Of a stretch of DNA of 6,150 nucleotides, positions 1-5,265 are shown piece after piece. The notes beneath the pieces were generated by a model. That model was not told where the DNA came from, did not search any database, and saw only the letters and a program-made list of their open reading frames with translations. Numbering within the stretch: the stretch's first letter is position 1; the number at the start of each line of letters is the position of its first letter. Position numbers and translations under genes: made by a program. The DNA comes from JAWVEV01 sp033856535 (GTDB lineage Bacteria; Actinomycetota; Thermoleophilia; Miltoncostaeales; Miltoncostaeaceae), in contig JAWVEV010000058.1 of assembly GCA_033856535.1 (NCBI GenBank), positions 1 to 6,150 of the forward strand, read 5' to 3'.

Positions 1-601
1 GCGCGCCGCCGGCCAGCTGCAGGCGCACCTCCAGCGGTCCGAGCACCGCCGAATGCAGCACGAAGCCGGCGCGGGCATCCCGCTCGCCGTCGGCAGACGT
101 CTCACCCTCGACGTCCTCCTCCGTCCCGTGCCGAGGCGCCTCCGGCGGCGCGTGCAATTGGAGGGCGACCAGCTCGCCCCCCGGCAGCGCGATGCCGCCC
201 CCCGGCGGTTGGAGCGCCGCGGCGATCCGGACCAGGTCGCCGTCGCCCGAGGTCGCGAGCGCGCCCGCCAGCCCCGCCCGCGAGGCTCCCTCGGCGCCAC
301 CCTCGCCGGCGGCCTGACGCAGGCGCAGCAGGATCTCGCCGCGCTCGGCGCCGGCGACGGTCAGGGCGAGGGTCTGGCCCACGGCCAGCCCGGCGGGCAG
401 CCGCGCGGCCAGCAGCGCGCCGGCGAGCGCGATCACCCCGCGGCCGCCATTTGCCGGCGCCTCGACCACGCGGGCGACCACCTCGGCGCCGGCGCGCAGC
501 ACGACCTGCGGCGCGCCATTCGGCGCGCCGGGGCCGGCCGGGCGCACCGCGCCGAGTGGCGCGGCGGATGGGGGCGTCGTGGAGGGGGGAAGGGAGGGCA
601 T
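1..601 (-). CDS. fliK: FliK-type flagellar hook-length control protein, N-terminal 200 codons (runs off the left edge)
   Basis: Read on the minus strand, the frame starting with ATG at 601-599 stays open to the window edge (200 codons). The only in-frame upstream stop is TGA at 661-659, and no other start codon lies between, so this start is well fixed if the frame is real. Residues 1-30 are rich in Pro/Ala. Residues 32-95 form a beta-rich segment with Gly-Gln-x-Leu and Ile-Leu-Leu-Arg-Leu signatures. Residues about 182-199 read LHSAVLGPLEVRLQLAGG, matching the LGxxEVRL core of the FliK C-terminal domain (Flg_hook). Family role: a secreted ruler that stops hook growth and switches FlhB export specificity from rod/hook to filament substrates. 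The conserved core is reached by residue 188, so the protein is probably shorter than the roughly 400-residue enterobacterial FliK. It could instead be a YlqG-like FliK paralogue. The Shine-Dalgarno sequence is weak. It is divergent from flgF. Confidence 0.75.
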   Translation of the reverse strand, partial: MPSLPPSTTPPSAAPLGAVRPAGPGAPNGAPQVVLRAGAEVVARVVEAPANGGRGVIALAGALLAARLPAGLAVGQTLALTVAGAERGEILLRLRQAAGEGGAEGASRAGLAGALATSGDGDLVRIAAALQPPGGGIALPGGELVALQLHAPPEAPRHGTEEDVEGETSADGERDARAGFVLHSAVLGPLEVRLQLAGGA

Positions 602-602
602 C

Positions 603-629
603 TCAACTCGGGAGGCCGCCGGCCGATCA
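603..629 (+). promoter_or_regulatory. Sigma-28-type promoter candidate for flgF
   Basis: The sequence is TCAA (603-606), a 15-nt spacer, then GCCGATCA (622-629). The sigma-28 (FliA/SigD/WhiG) consensus is TAAA-N15-GCCGATAA, so 3/4 and 7/8 positions match with exact spacing. It would start transcription near 635, about 34 nt before the flgF ATG. The same arrangement recurs before flgG. The -35 lies only 2 bp from the divergent fliK start codon. Inferred from pattern only. Confidence 0.55.
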
Positions 630-633
630 CCGG
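619..633. promoter_or_regulatory. Shared 15-bp dyad motif, copy 1 (flgF/fliK intergenic)
   Basis: CCGGCCGATCACCGG differs at one position from CCGGTCGATCACCGG at 1411-1425 before flgG. It is a near-palindrome: CCGG arms around a central GATC. It overlaps the -10 candidate and the presumed start-site-proximal region. It may be simply the extended sigma-28 promoter, or an operator for a flagellar regulator overlapping it. Confidence 0.5.
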
Positions 634-640
634 CCTGTCG

Positions 641-660
641 GACGGGCTCCGCCCTCCGTC
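641..660 (+). other. Possible leader hairpin just upstream of flgF
   Basis: GAC-GGGC (641-647), loop TCC (648-650), GCCC (651-654), bulge TCC (655-657), GTC (658-660) can fold into a 4+3-bp stem ending 8 nt before the flgF ATG. No AGGAG-like ribosome site is visible in this leader, so initiation of flgF may be weak or regulated by this structure. The stem is short and could be a chance product of the GC-rich sequence. Confidence 0.3.
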
Positions 661-668
661 ATCGACAC

Positions 669-1397
669 ATGGAACGTGGTCTCTACATATCCGCGACGGG
701 AATGCTCGCCGAGCTCGCCCGACAGGACCAGATCGCCAACGATCTGGCCAACGGCTCGACCCCCGGCTACAAGGCCGATCGGTCGGCGCAGGGCAGCTTC
801 GGCGAGATGCTCCTGGTCAACCGCGCCACGGGCGCGGAGGTCGGCCCGCTGGGCATGGGCGCCGCCGTCACGACGGCGCGCGCCGACATGTCGCAGGCCG
901 CCCTGCGCGAGACCGGCGAGCCGCTCGACCTGGCCCTCGAGGGGCCGGGCTTCCTGACCGTGCAGACGCCAAGTGGCGCGCGCTACACCCGCGACGGCCA
1001 GCTGATGCTCGACGGCCAGGGGCGCCTCGCCACCGACAGCGGCCTCCCGGTCCTCGACGACAAGGGCGGCACGATCAGGCTCGGCACCACCGCCGACGTC
1101 ACGGTCTCGGCCGACGGCCGGATCACGGTCGGCGGGCGGGCGGTGGCCCGGCTCGGGCTGGTCACGCTGACCGACCCGGTCAAGCAGGGCGACTCGCTCT
1201 TCGCCGGCACCGCCGGCGCCCGCCCCGACGGCACCGCGATCCGAAGCGGCTTCCTGGAGGGCTCGGGCGTCGACGCCGCCCGCGCGATGGTCGACATGAT
1301 GACCTCGCTGCGCGCCTTCGAGGCCCAGCAGCGCGTCGTGAGGGCCATCGACGAGACCCTTCAGAAGGGCATCTCCGCGGGGAGCGTCAGCGGCTAA
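669..1397 (+). CDS. flgF: Flagellar basal-body rod protein FlgF (proximal rod)
   Basis: A 242-residue protein, close to the usual 250 for FlgF. FlgF forms part of the proximal rod in the cell envelope and is exported by the flagellar type III apparatus. The N-terminus shows the rod/hook family signature: GLYISATGM at residues 4-12 and QIANDLANGSTPGYKA at 21-36. The middle resembles FlgF: EPLDLALEGPGFLTVQT at 84-100 and YTRDG at 106-110. The C-terminal rod helix includes LEGSGVDAARAMVDMMTS (196-213) and a FEAQQRVVRAID segment (217-228). The ATG at 669 is chosen because it places the conserved helix at the extreme N-terminus. The frame is also open upstream to about 579, but there the translation shows no conserved features. 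No clear Shine-Dalgarno is visible. The TAA stop forms part of the -35 of the flgG promoter candidate. The FlgF versus FlgG assignment rests on similarity recalled from E. coli proteins and on gene order. Confidence 0.9.
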   Translation: MERGLYISATGMLAELARQDQIANDLANGSTPGYKADRSAQGSFGEMLLVNRATGAEVGPLGMGAAVTTARADMSQAALRETGEPLDLALEGPGFLTVQTPSGARYTRDGQLMLDGQGRLATDSGLPVLDDKGGTIRLGTTADVTVSADGRITVGGRAVARLGLVTLTDPVKQGDSLFAGTAGARPDGTAIRSGFLEGSGVDAARAMVDMMTSLRAFEAQQRVVRAIDETLQKGISAGSVSG

Positions 1398-1421
1398 ATA
1401 CCGCCCGGGCCCGGTCGATCA
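1395..1421 (+). promoter_or_regulatory. Sigma-28-type promoter candidate for flgG and downstream genes
   Basis: TAAA (1395-1398, overlapping the flgF stop codon), a 15-nt spacer, then GTCGATCA (1414-1421) match the sigma-28 consensus TAAA-N15-GCCGATAA at 4/4 and 6/8 positions with exact spacing. The expected start near 1428 leaves a leader of about 31 nt. The -10 sits in the same 15-bp motif found upstream of flgF. It would allow flgG through csrA to be expressed separately from flgF. Confidence 0.6.
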
Positions 1422-1428
1422 CCGGGCC
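1408..1428. repeat. Perfect 8-bp inverted repeat over the flgG promoter -10
   Basis: GGCCCGGT (1408-1415), spacer CGATC (1416-1420), ACCGGGCC (1421-1428). The inner 15 bp (1411-1425) are the shared motif seen before flgF at 619-633. As DNA it could be an operator on the promoter. As RNA from flgF read-through it would be a stable GC hairpin directly after the flgF stop, possibly an attenuator or an mRNA 3'-end stabiliser. No T-tract follows. Confidence 0.55.
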
Positions 1429-1433
1429 GACCG

Positions 1434-1452
1434 CAGGGACGCGAGGAAGGGA
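1434..1452 (+). promoter_or_regulatory. flgG ribosome-binding site with two possible CsrA (ANGGA) sites
   Basis: GAGGAAGGG (1443-1451) is a strong Shine-Dalgarno placed 7 nt before the GTG start at 1459, and it decides that start. Two AGGGA pentamers (1435-1439 and 1448-1452) lie 13 nt apart. The first is in the context CAGGGA, which fits the CsrA consensus CARGGA, and the second overlaps the Shine-Dalgarno. A further GGA is at 1445-1447. Such paired GGA sites are how CsrA represses initiation in known targets. That CsrA binds here is inference. Confidence 0.45.
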
Positions 1453-1458
1453 CCGCAC

Positions 1459-2181
1459 GTGCCGATCGGGATCTACGCCGCCGCCTCGGGCATGGCCGCC
1501 CAGCAGGTCAAGCTGGACGCGATCGCCAACGACCTCGCCAACACGGGGACGGCCGGCTACAAGGGCGTCCGGGTCGGGTTCGCCGACCTGGTCTACACCG
1601 AGCGCGGCGGGGTGCAGATCGGCTCCGGCGCCACCGCGGTGGACGCCGGCCGCTCGATGCGCCAGGGAACGATGACCCCGAGCGGCGACCCGCTCTCGGT
1701 GGCCATCGACGGCCGCGGCTACTTCCAGGTGCGCCAGGCCGACGGCACGGCCGCGCTCACCCGCGACGGCTCGTTCCGGCTCGACGCCAAGGGCGAGCTG
1801 GTGACGGCGACCGGGGCGCGGATGGTCCCCCCGGTGACGCTGCCCGCCGGCACCGCCCAAGAGGACGTCGCGATCGGCCCCGACGGGACGATCACGGTCA
1901 AGGGCGCCGCCGCCGGCAAGCTCGCGCTGGTCGAGGTCCCCGCCCCGGAGGGCCTGCGGGCCCTGGGCGACAACCTCTTCGCGGTCACGACCGCAAGCGG
2001 CGCGGCCAAGCCCGCGGCGGCGGCCGGCGAGATCCGCCAGGGCATGCTCGAGGGCTCGAACGTCGACGTCGCGACCTCGATGGTCGAGCTGATGGCGGCG
2101 CAGCGCTCCTTCGAGCTGGCCAGCCGGGCGATCCGCACGCAGGACCAGCTGATGGAGATCGCCAACGGGATCCGCTCCTGA
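1459..2181 (+). CDS. flgG: Flagellar basal-body rod protein FlgG (distal rod)
   Basis: A 240-residue protein forming the distal rod, the drive shaft between proximal rod and hook. It starts with GTG behind a strong GAGGAAGGG site. Seen in the sequence: GIYAAASGM (4-12), AIANDLANTGTAGYKG (21-36), GVQIGSG (51-57), DPLSVAIDGRGYFQV (77-91), TRDGSF (101-106), GELVTATG (112-119), and the C-terminal MLEGSNVDVATSMVELMAAQ (196-215) followed by a polymerisation helix ending in ANGIRS. These match FlgG better than FlgF. One oddity: between Tyr46 and the VQIG motif there are only about 6 residues, whereas E. coli FlgG has about 20 in the equivalent place, so most of the FlgG-specific distal-rod segment is missing. 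The stop overlaps the flgJ ATG (ATGA), suggesting translational coupling. flgH and flgI do not follow, consistent with a single-membrane cell. Confidence 0.92.
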   Translation: MPIGIYAAASGMAAQQVKLDAIANDLANTGTAGYKGVRVGFADLVYTERGGVQIGSGATAVDAGRSMRQGTMTPSGDPLSVAIDGRGYFQVRQADGTAALTRDGSFRLDAKGELVTATGARMVPPVTLPAGTAQEDVAIGPDGTITVKGAAAGKLALVEVPAPEGLRALGDNLFAVTTASGAAKPAAAAGEIRQGMLEGSNVDVATSMVELMAAQRSFELASRAIRTQDQLMEIANGIRS

Positions 2182-2459
2182 TGAGCGCCCTCCCGATCGA
2201 CAGCGCGCTGCTGCCCGCCGACGTCCGCGCCGGCGGCGCGAAGGCGCGCGAGCTCTACACCGCGGCGCTCGGCTTCGAGCGGATGCTGACCCAGGAGCTC
2301 GGCCGCAGCCTGGCCTCGGCCTTCGAGAGCGACGAGGAGTCCGGCGGCGCTCAGATGTACGCCCAGATGCTCCCCGACGCGCTGGCCGACGGCCTCGCCG
2401 CCGGCGGCGGCCTCGGCCTGGCGCCGGCGCTCTACCACAGCCTGAAGGGCCGGCTGTGA
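2181..2459 (+). CDS. flgJ: FlgJ-like rod-binding (rod cap/scaffold) protein, single domain
   Basis: A 92-residue protein corresponding only to the N-terminal rod-binding domain of FlgJ, which caps the growing rod. Seen: ARELYTAALGFERMLTQEL (22-40), an acidic linker FESDEESGG (48-56), then MLPDALADGLAAGGGLGLA (63-81), the typical C-terminal signature of the domain. The C-terminal muramidase domain of enterobacterial FlgJ (about 150-200 residues) is absent. The peptidoglycan opening must be made by another enzyme, as in other lineages with a single-domain FlgJ. The start ATG overlaps the flgG stop, and its own stop overlaps the next start (GTGA). No strong Shine-Dalgarno is visible, so translation is probably coupled to flgG. 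No membrane segment or cleavable signal is seen. Confidence 0.85.
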   Translation: MSALPIDSALLPADVRAGGAKARELYTAALGFERMLTQELGRSLASAFESDEESGGAQMYAQMLPDALADGLAAGGGLGLAPALYHSLKGRL

Positions 2460-2935
2460 GCGCCCTCCTCGCCCACCTGGAGCACCAGGTGCAGTCCTCA
2501 CGGCGCATGCTCGGCGTCGTCCTCGCCCAGGGCCAGGCGATTCGCAGGCAGGACGTCGAGACGGTCCTCGCCCGGCTCGGCGACGTGCAGATCGAGATGG
2601 CCACCCAGCAGCGGCTCGAGATCCAGCGCGGGGAGCTGCTGCAGTCGGCCGCGCTTCGGCTCGGCACCCCGGCCGACCGGCTCGACCTGGAGCAGCTCCT
2701 CGCCGACGCGCCGCCCGAGGAGGCCGCCGCCGCCCGGGCGCTCTCCGCCGAGCTGCAGGGCCTGGTGATCGAGATAGGATCGGTTCACGATCAGAACCGG
2801 GTACTGATGCGCCAGGAGCTGACCTTTCTGAACCACCTGATGCGCGTCCTCTCGGGCGCGCCGCAGGGCGGCTACTCGCCGGCCGGCTGGCGCGCGGTGC
2901 CGCAAACGATGAACGTCGTCGACGCGAGGGCCTGA
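2456..2935 (+). CDS. flgN: FlgN family flagellar export chaperone
   Basis: A 159-residue, mostly helical, charged protein with the composition and position of FlgN. FlgN is the cytosolic chaperone that binds the C-terminal helices of FlgK and FlgL and delivers them to the export gate. The next genes are exactly flgK and flgL. Two long helices are evident: residues 1-66, with many Gln/Arg/Glu (LEHQVQSSRRMLGVVLAQGQ at 8-27), and about 88-134, with NRVLMRQELTFLNHLMRVLSG at 114-134. A GGYSPAGW stretch (138-145) resembles the tYsxxG tail common in this family. The GTG start at 2456 overlaps the flgJ stop and is preceded by GAAGGG (2444-2449, 6-nt spacing). Codons 107-116 include ATA, GGA, GTT and GTA, unusual against neighbouring codons. 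FlgN proteins diverge strongly in sequence, so the call relies partly on context. Confidence 0.85.
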   Translation: MSALLAHLEHQVQSSRRMLGVVLAQGQAIRRQDVETVLARLGDVQIEMATQQRLEIQRGELLQSAALRLGTPADRLDLEQLLADAPPEEAAAARALSAELQGLVIEIGSVHDQNRVLMRQELTFLNHLMRVLSGAPQGGYSPAGWRAVPQTMNVVDARA

Positions 2936-2936
2936 C

Positions 2937-4346
2937 GTGTCCGTCTCCACCTTCCGCGGGATCGAGACCACCCTGCGGGGCCTGCTGGCCCAGCAGCGGT
3001 CGCTCGACGTCTCGGGCCACAACATCGCCAACGCGAACACGGTCGGCTATACCCGCCAGCGCGCCGAGCTGGCCGCCTCGCGGCCACTCGACATCGGCCC
3101 GCAGGGCCTGCTCGGCAGCGGCGTCGACCTCACCAACTTCGTCCGCGTCCGCGACGACTTCATCGACGTCCAGCTGCGCGCCCAGACGCTGCTGAAGGGC
3201 GCCGCCGACGCGCGCGAGGACGGACTGGCCCAGGTCGAGCTGGTGCTCAACGAGCCGTCGGAACGCGGCCTGTCGACCCAGATCTCGCGCTACTTCGCGG
3301 CCTGGCAGGACCTGGCCGGCGCCCCCGAGAACATGGCCACGCGCCAGGCGCTGGTCGAGAGCGCGCGCGGCATGGCCGAGGGCTTCGCCAACCTGGCCGG
3401 CCAGCTCGACACGATCCGCACCCAGACCGCCGGCGCGGTGACCAACACGGTGGACGAGGCCAACTCCCTCGGCCGGGACCTGCTGGCGCTGAACGAGGCC
3501 ATCAAGGCGGCCCAGGCGGTCGGCCACGAGCCGAACGACCTGAAGGACCAGCGCGACGTCGTGCTGGACAAGCTCGGCGTGATCGGCAGCGTCGGCGTCA
3601 AGGACGACGACGGCGACGGCGCGGTGACGGTCACCGTGAACGGCGTGACGCTGATCGACGGCACGACGCTCCGCACGCTCTCCGAGAGCGGGGGCCTCCT
3701 GTCGAATGACGCGCCGACCCCCGAGTCCGCGACCCTGACGCCGGAGCTCGGCAAGCTCGGCGGCCTGGTGGAGCTGCGCGACCGGACCCTGCCGGGCTAC
3801 CGCGCGTCACTCGACGCGCTGGCCGGCACCCTGATCGCCCAGACCAACGCCATCCACGGCGGCGGCACCGACGTGAACGGCGTCGTGCGGCCCGGCGGCT
3901 ACGGACTGGACGGCGTCGGCGGGCGGCCCTTCTTCTCGGGCACCGACGCCGCGTCGATCGCGGTCGCGGCGCTGCCCGAGCAGGTGGCGGCCGCGTCGGC
4001 GACCGGCAAGCCCGGCGACCCGAGCAACGCCCAGCTGATCGCCGCGATCCGCACCGACGCGACGCTGGCTCCGCTGGCCGGCGCGACGATCGCCGACGCG
4101 TACGCGCAGCTGGTCACCAAGATCGGCTCCGACTCGCGCGAGGCCCAGCGGGCGGCCGAGAACGGCAAGGTCCTCTCCGACGTCCTCGAGAACCGCCGCC
4201 AGTCGGTGTCCGGGGTCTCGATCGACGAGGAGATGACCAACCTGGTGAGGTTCCAGCGCGGCTACCAGGCCTCGGCCCGCGCGCTCAACGCGATGGACGA
4301 GATGATCGATCTCCTGATCAACCGCACCGGAAGGGTGGGCCTGTGA
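2937..4346 (+). CDS. flgK: Flagellar hook-associated protein 1 (FlgK, HAP1)
   Basis: A 469-residue hook-filament junction protein, somewhat shorter than the roughly 545 residues of enterobacterial FlgK, with the missing length in the variable middle. N-terminal rod/hook helix: GIETTLRGLLAQQRSLDVSG (8-27) and HNIANANTVGYTRQRAEL (28-45). Family segments GLSTQISRYFAAWQDLAGAP (111-130) and NDLKDQRDVVLDKLG (200-214) are recognisable FlgK motifs. The C-terminal helix includes GVSIDEEMTNLVRFQRGYQA (426-445) and LNAMDEMIDLLINRTG (450-465), the axial polymerisation segment and likely FlgN-binding region. The start is GTG at 2937, one nucleotide after the flgN stop, with GAGGG at 2926-2930 as a plausible ribosome site. 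The stop overlaps the flgL start (GTGA). Secreted through the flagellar export apparatus, with no Sec signal, as expected. Confidence 0.95.
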   Translation: MSVSTFRGIETTLRGLLAQQRSLDVSGHNIANANTVGYTRQRAELAASRPLDIGPQGLLGSGVDLTNFVRVRDDFIDVQLRAQTLLKGAADAREDGLAQVELVLNEPSERGLSTQISRYFAAWQDLAGAPENMATRQALVESARGMAEGFANLAGQLDTIRTQTAGAVTNTVDEANSLGRDLLALNEAIKAAQAVGHEPNDLKDQRDVVLDKLGVIGSVGVKDDDGDGAVTVTVNGVTLIDGTTLRTLSESGGLLSNDAPTPESATLTPELGKLGGLVELRDRTLPGYRASLDALAGTLIAQTNAIHGGGTDVNGVVRPGGYGLDGVGGRPFFSGTDAASIAVAALPEQVAAASATGKPGDPSNAQLIAAIRTDATLAPLAGATIADAYAQLVTKIGSDSREAQRAAENGKVLSDVLENRRQSVSGVSIDEEMTNLVRFQRGYQASARALNAMDEMIDLLINRTGRVGL

Positions 4347-5239
4347 GCGGCCGCATCACCGACGGGATGACCGCCCGGCTGGTGCTGAGCGACATCCAGA
4401 GCGTCGCGGAACGCATGTCGCGCTCCCAGGAGCGGATGTCCTCGGGCAAGCAGCTGACGCGCCCCTCGGACGACCCGTTCGCCACCAGCCGCGCGCTCAT
4501 GTACCGCGAGGAGCTGGCGGCCAATGTCCAGTACCAGCGCAACGCCGAGGACGCCTCCTCGTGGCAGTCGGTCACCGACACCGCCCTGGGGCAGATCGGC
4601 GACCTGGTACAGCGCGCCCGCGAGCTGGTCGTGCGCGGCGCCAACGACACCCTCGACGCGACCGGGCGAGCGGCCATCGCCGGCGAGCTCGACCAGATCA
4701 CCGAGGCCATGAAGGGCATCGGCAACACCCAGTACGCCGGCCGCTACGTCTTCTCAGGCTCGGCCACGCAGACCGAGCCGTACGCGACCGGCGGCGCCGA
4801 CGGCTACGCCGGCAACGGCGACCTGATCGAGCGCGAGATCGGCCGCGGCGTGCGGATCGCGGTGAACGTGACCGGCGACACGGTGCTCGGCGACGGCTCG
4901 AGCGGCCTGATCGGCGCGATGCGCACGGCGGCCGCCAATCTGCGCGTCGGCGGCGACATGAACGCCCTGCGGACGACCGACCTCCGGGCGATCACCACCG
5001 CCCAGGACGCTCTCTCCACCACGCGCGCCGCCGTCGGCGCCCGCGCCAATCGTCTCGACGCCGCCGCCGACCGCCTGAGCCAGATGGAGGGCGCGGCGAC
5101 CCAGCTCCTCTCCAACACCGAGGATGCGGATTTCGCCGAGACGCTCATCGACTACTCGATGCAGTCCTCGGCCTACCAGGCGGCGCTCAAGTCGGGCGCC
5201 AACCTGATCCAGCCGTCCCTGATGGACTTCCTCCGCTAG
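4343..5239 (+). CDS. flgL: Flagellar hook-associated protein 3 (FlgL, HAP3)
   Basis: A 298-residue flagellin-like junction protein that joins FlgK to the filament. The N-terminus carries the flagellin-family signature SSGKQLTRPSDDPFATSRAL (33-52) after a helix with RITDGMT (4-10). The following helix includes NAEDASSWQSVTDTALGQIG (67-86). GNTQYAGRYVFSGSATQTEP (127-146) is the segment typical of FlgL. The C-terminus has NTEDADFAETLIDYSM (258-273) and SAYQAALKSGANLIQPSLMD (276-295), ending in DFLR, the conserved D0 helix. The length matches FlgL (about 300) rather than a full flagellin, and the position directly after flgK agrees. The GTG start at 4343 overlaps the flgK stop and is preceded by GGAAGGG (4329-4335, 7-nt spacing). 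Probably a FlgN client and exported without a signal peptide. Confidence 0.95.
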   Translation: MSGRITDGMTARLVLSDIQSVAERMSRSQERMSSGKQLTRPSDDPFATSRALMYREELAANVQYQRNAEDASSWQSVTDTALGQIGDLVQRARELVVRGANDTLDATGRAAIAGELDQITEAMKGIGNTQYAGRYVFSGSATQTEPYATGGADGYAGNGDLIEREIGRGVRIAVNVTGDTVLGDGSSGLIGAMRTAAANLRVGGDMNALRTTDLRAITTAQDALSTTRAAVGARANRLDAAADRLSQMEGAATQLLSNTEDADFAETLIDYSMQSSAYQAALKSGANLIQPSLMDFLR

Positions 5240-5265
5240 ACCCACCCGAAGGAGAACGACCCCTC

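Noticed and set aside
681..720. GCGGATAT on the minus strand as a sigma-28 -10 for the fliK-like gene
   Set aside because: It matches 6/8 of the -10, but no TAAA-like -35 lies 15 nt upstream. No convincing promoter for the fliK-like gene was found.
53..1675. Long plus-strand open frame (540 codons) spanning fliK, flgF and the start of flgG
   Set aside because: The translation is Arg/Pro/Gly-rich without family motifs and overlaps three well-supported genes in other frames. Such frames arise because stops are rare at this GC content.
1719..3527. Long minus-strand open frame (602 codons) opposite flgG-flgJ-flgN-flgK, and a similar one at 1387-2667
   Set aside because: The opposite strand carries conserved flagellar proteins with clear motifs. 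The antisense translations are low-complexity shadows with no recognisable domains.
3603..3620. DDDGDG in FlgK (residues 223-228), resembling an EF-hand or dockerin calcium loop
   Set aside because: The position-12 acidic residue of an EF-hand is missing (Val). FlgK proteins often have an acidic Asp-Gly turn before a VxVxxG strand at this place.
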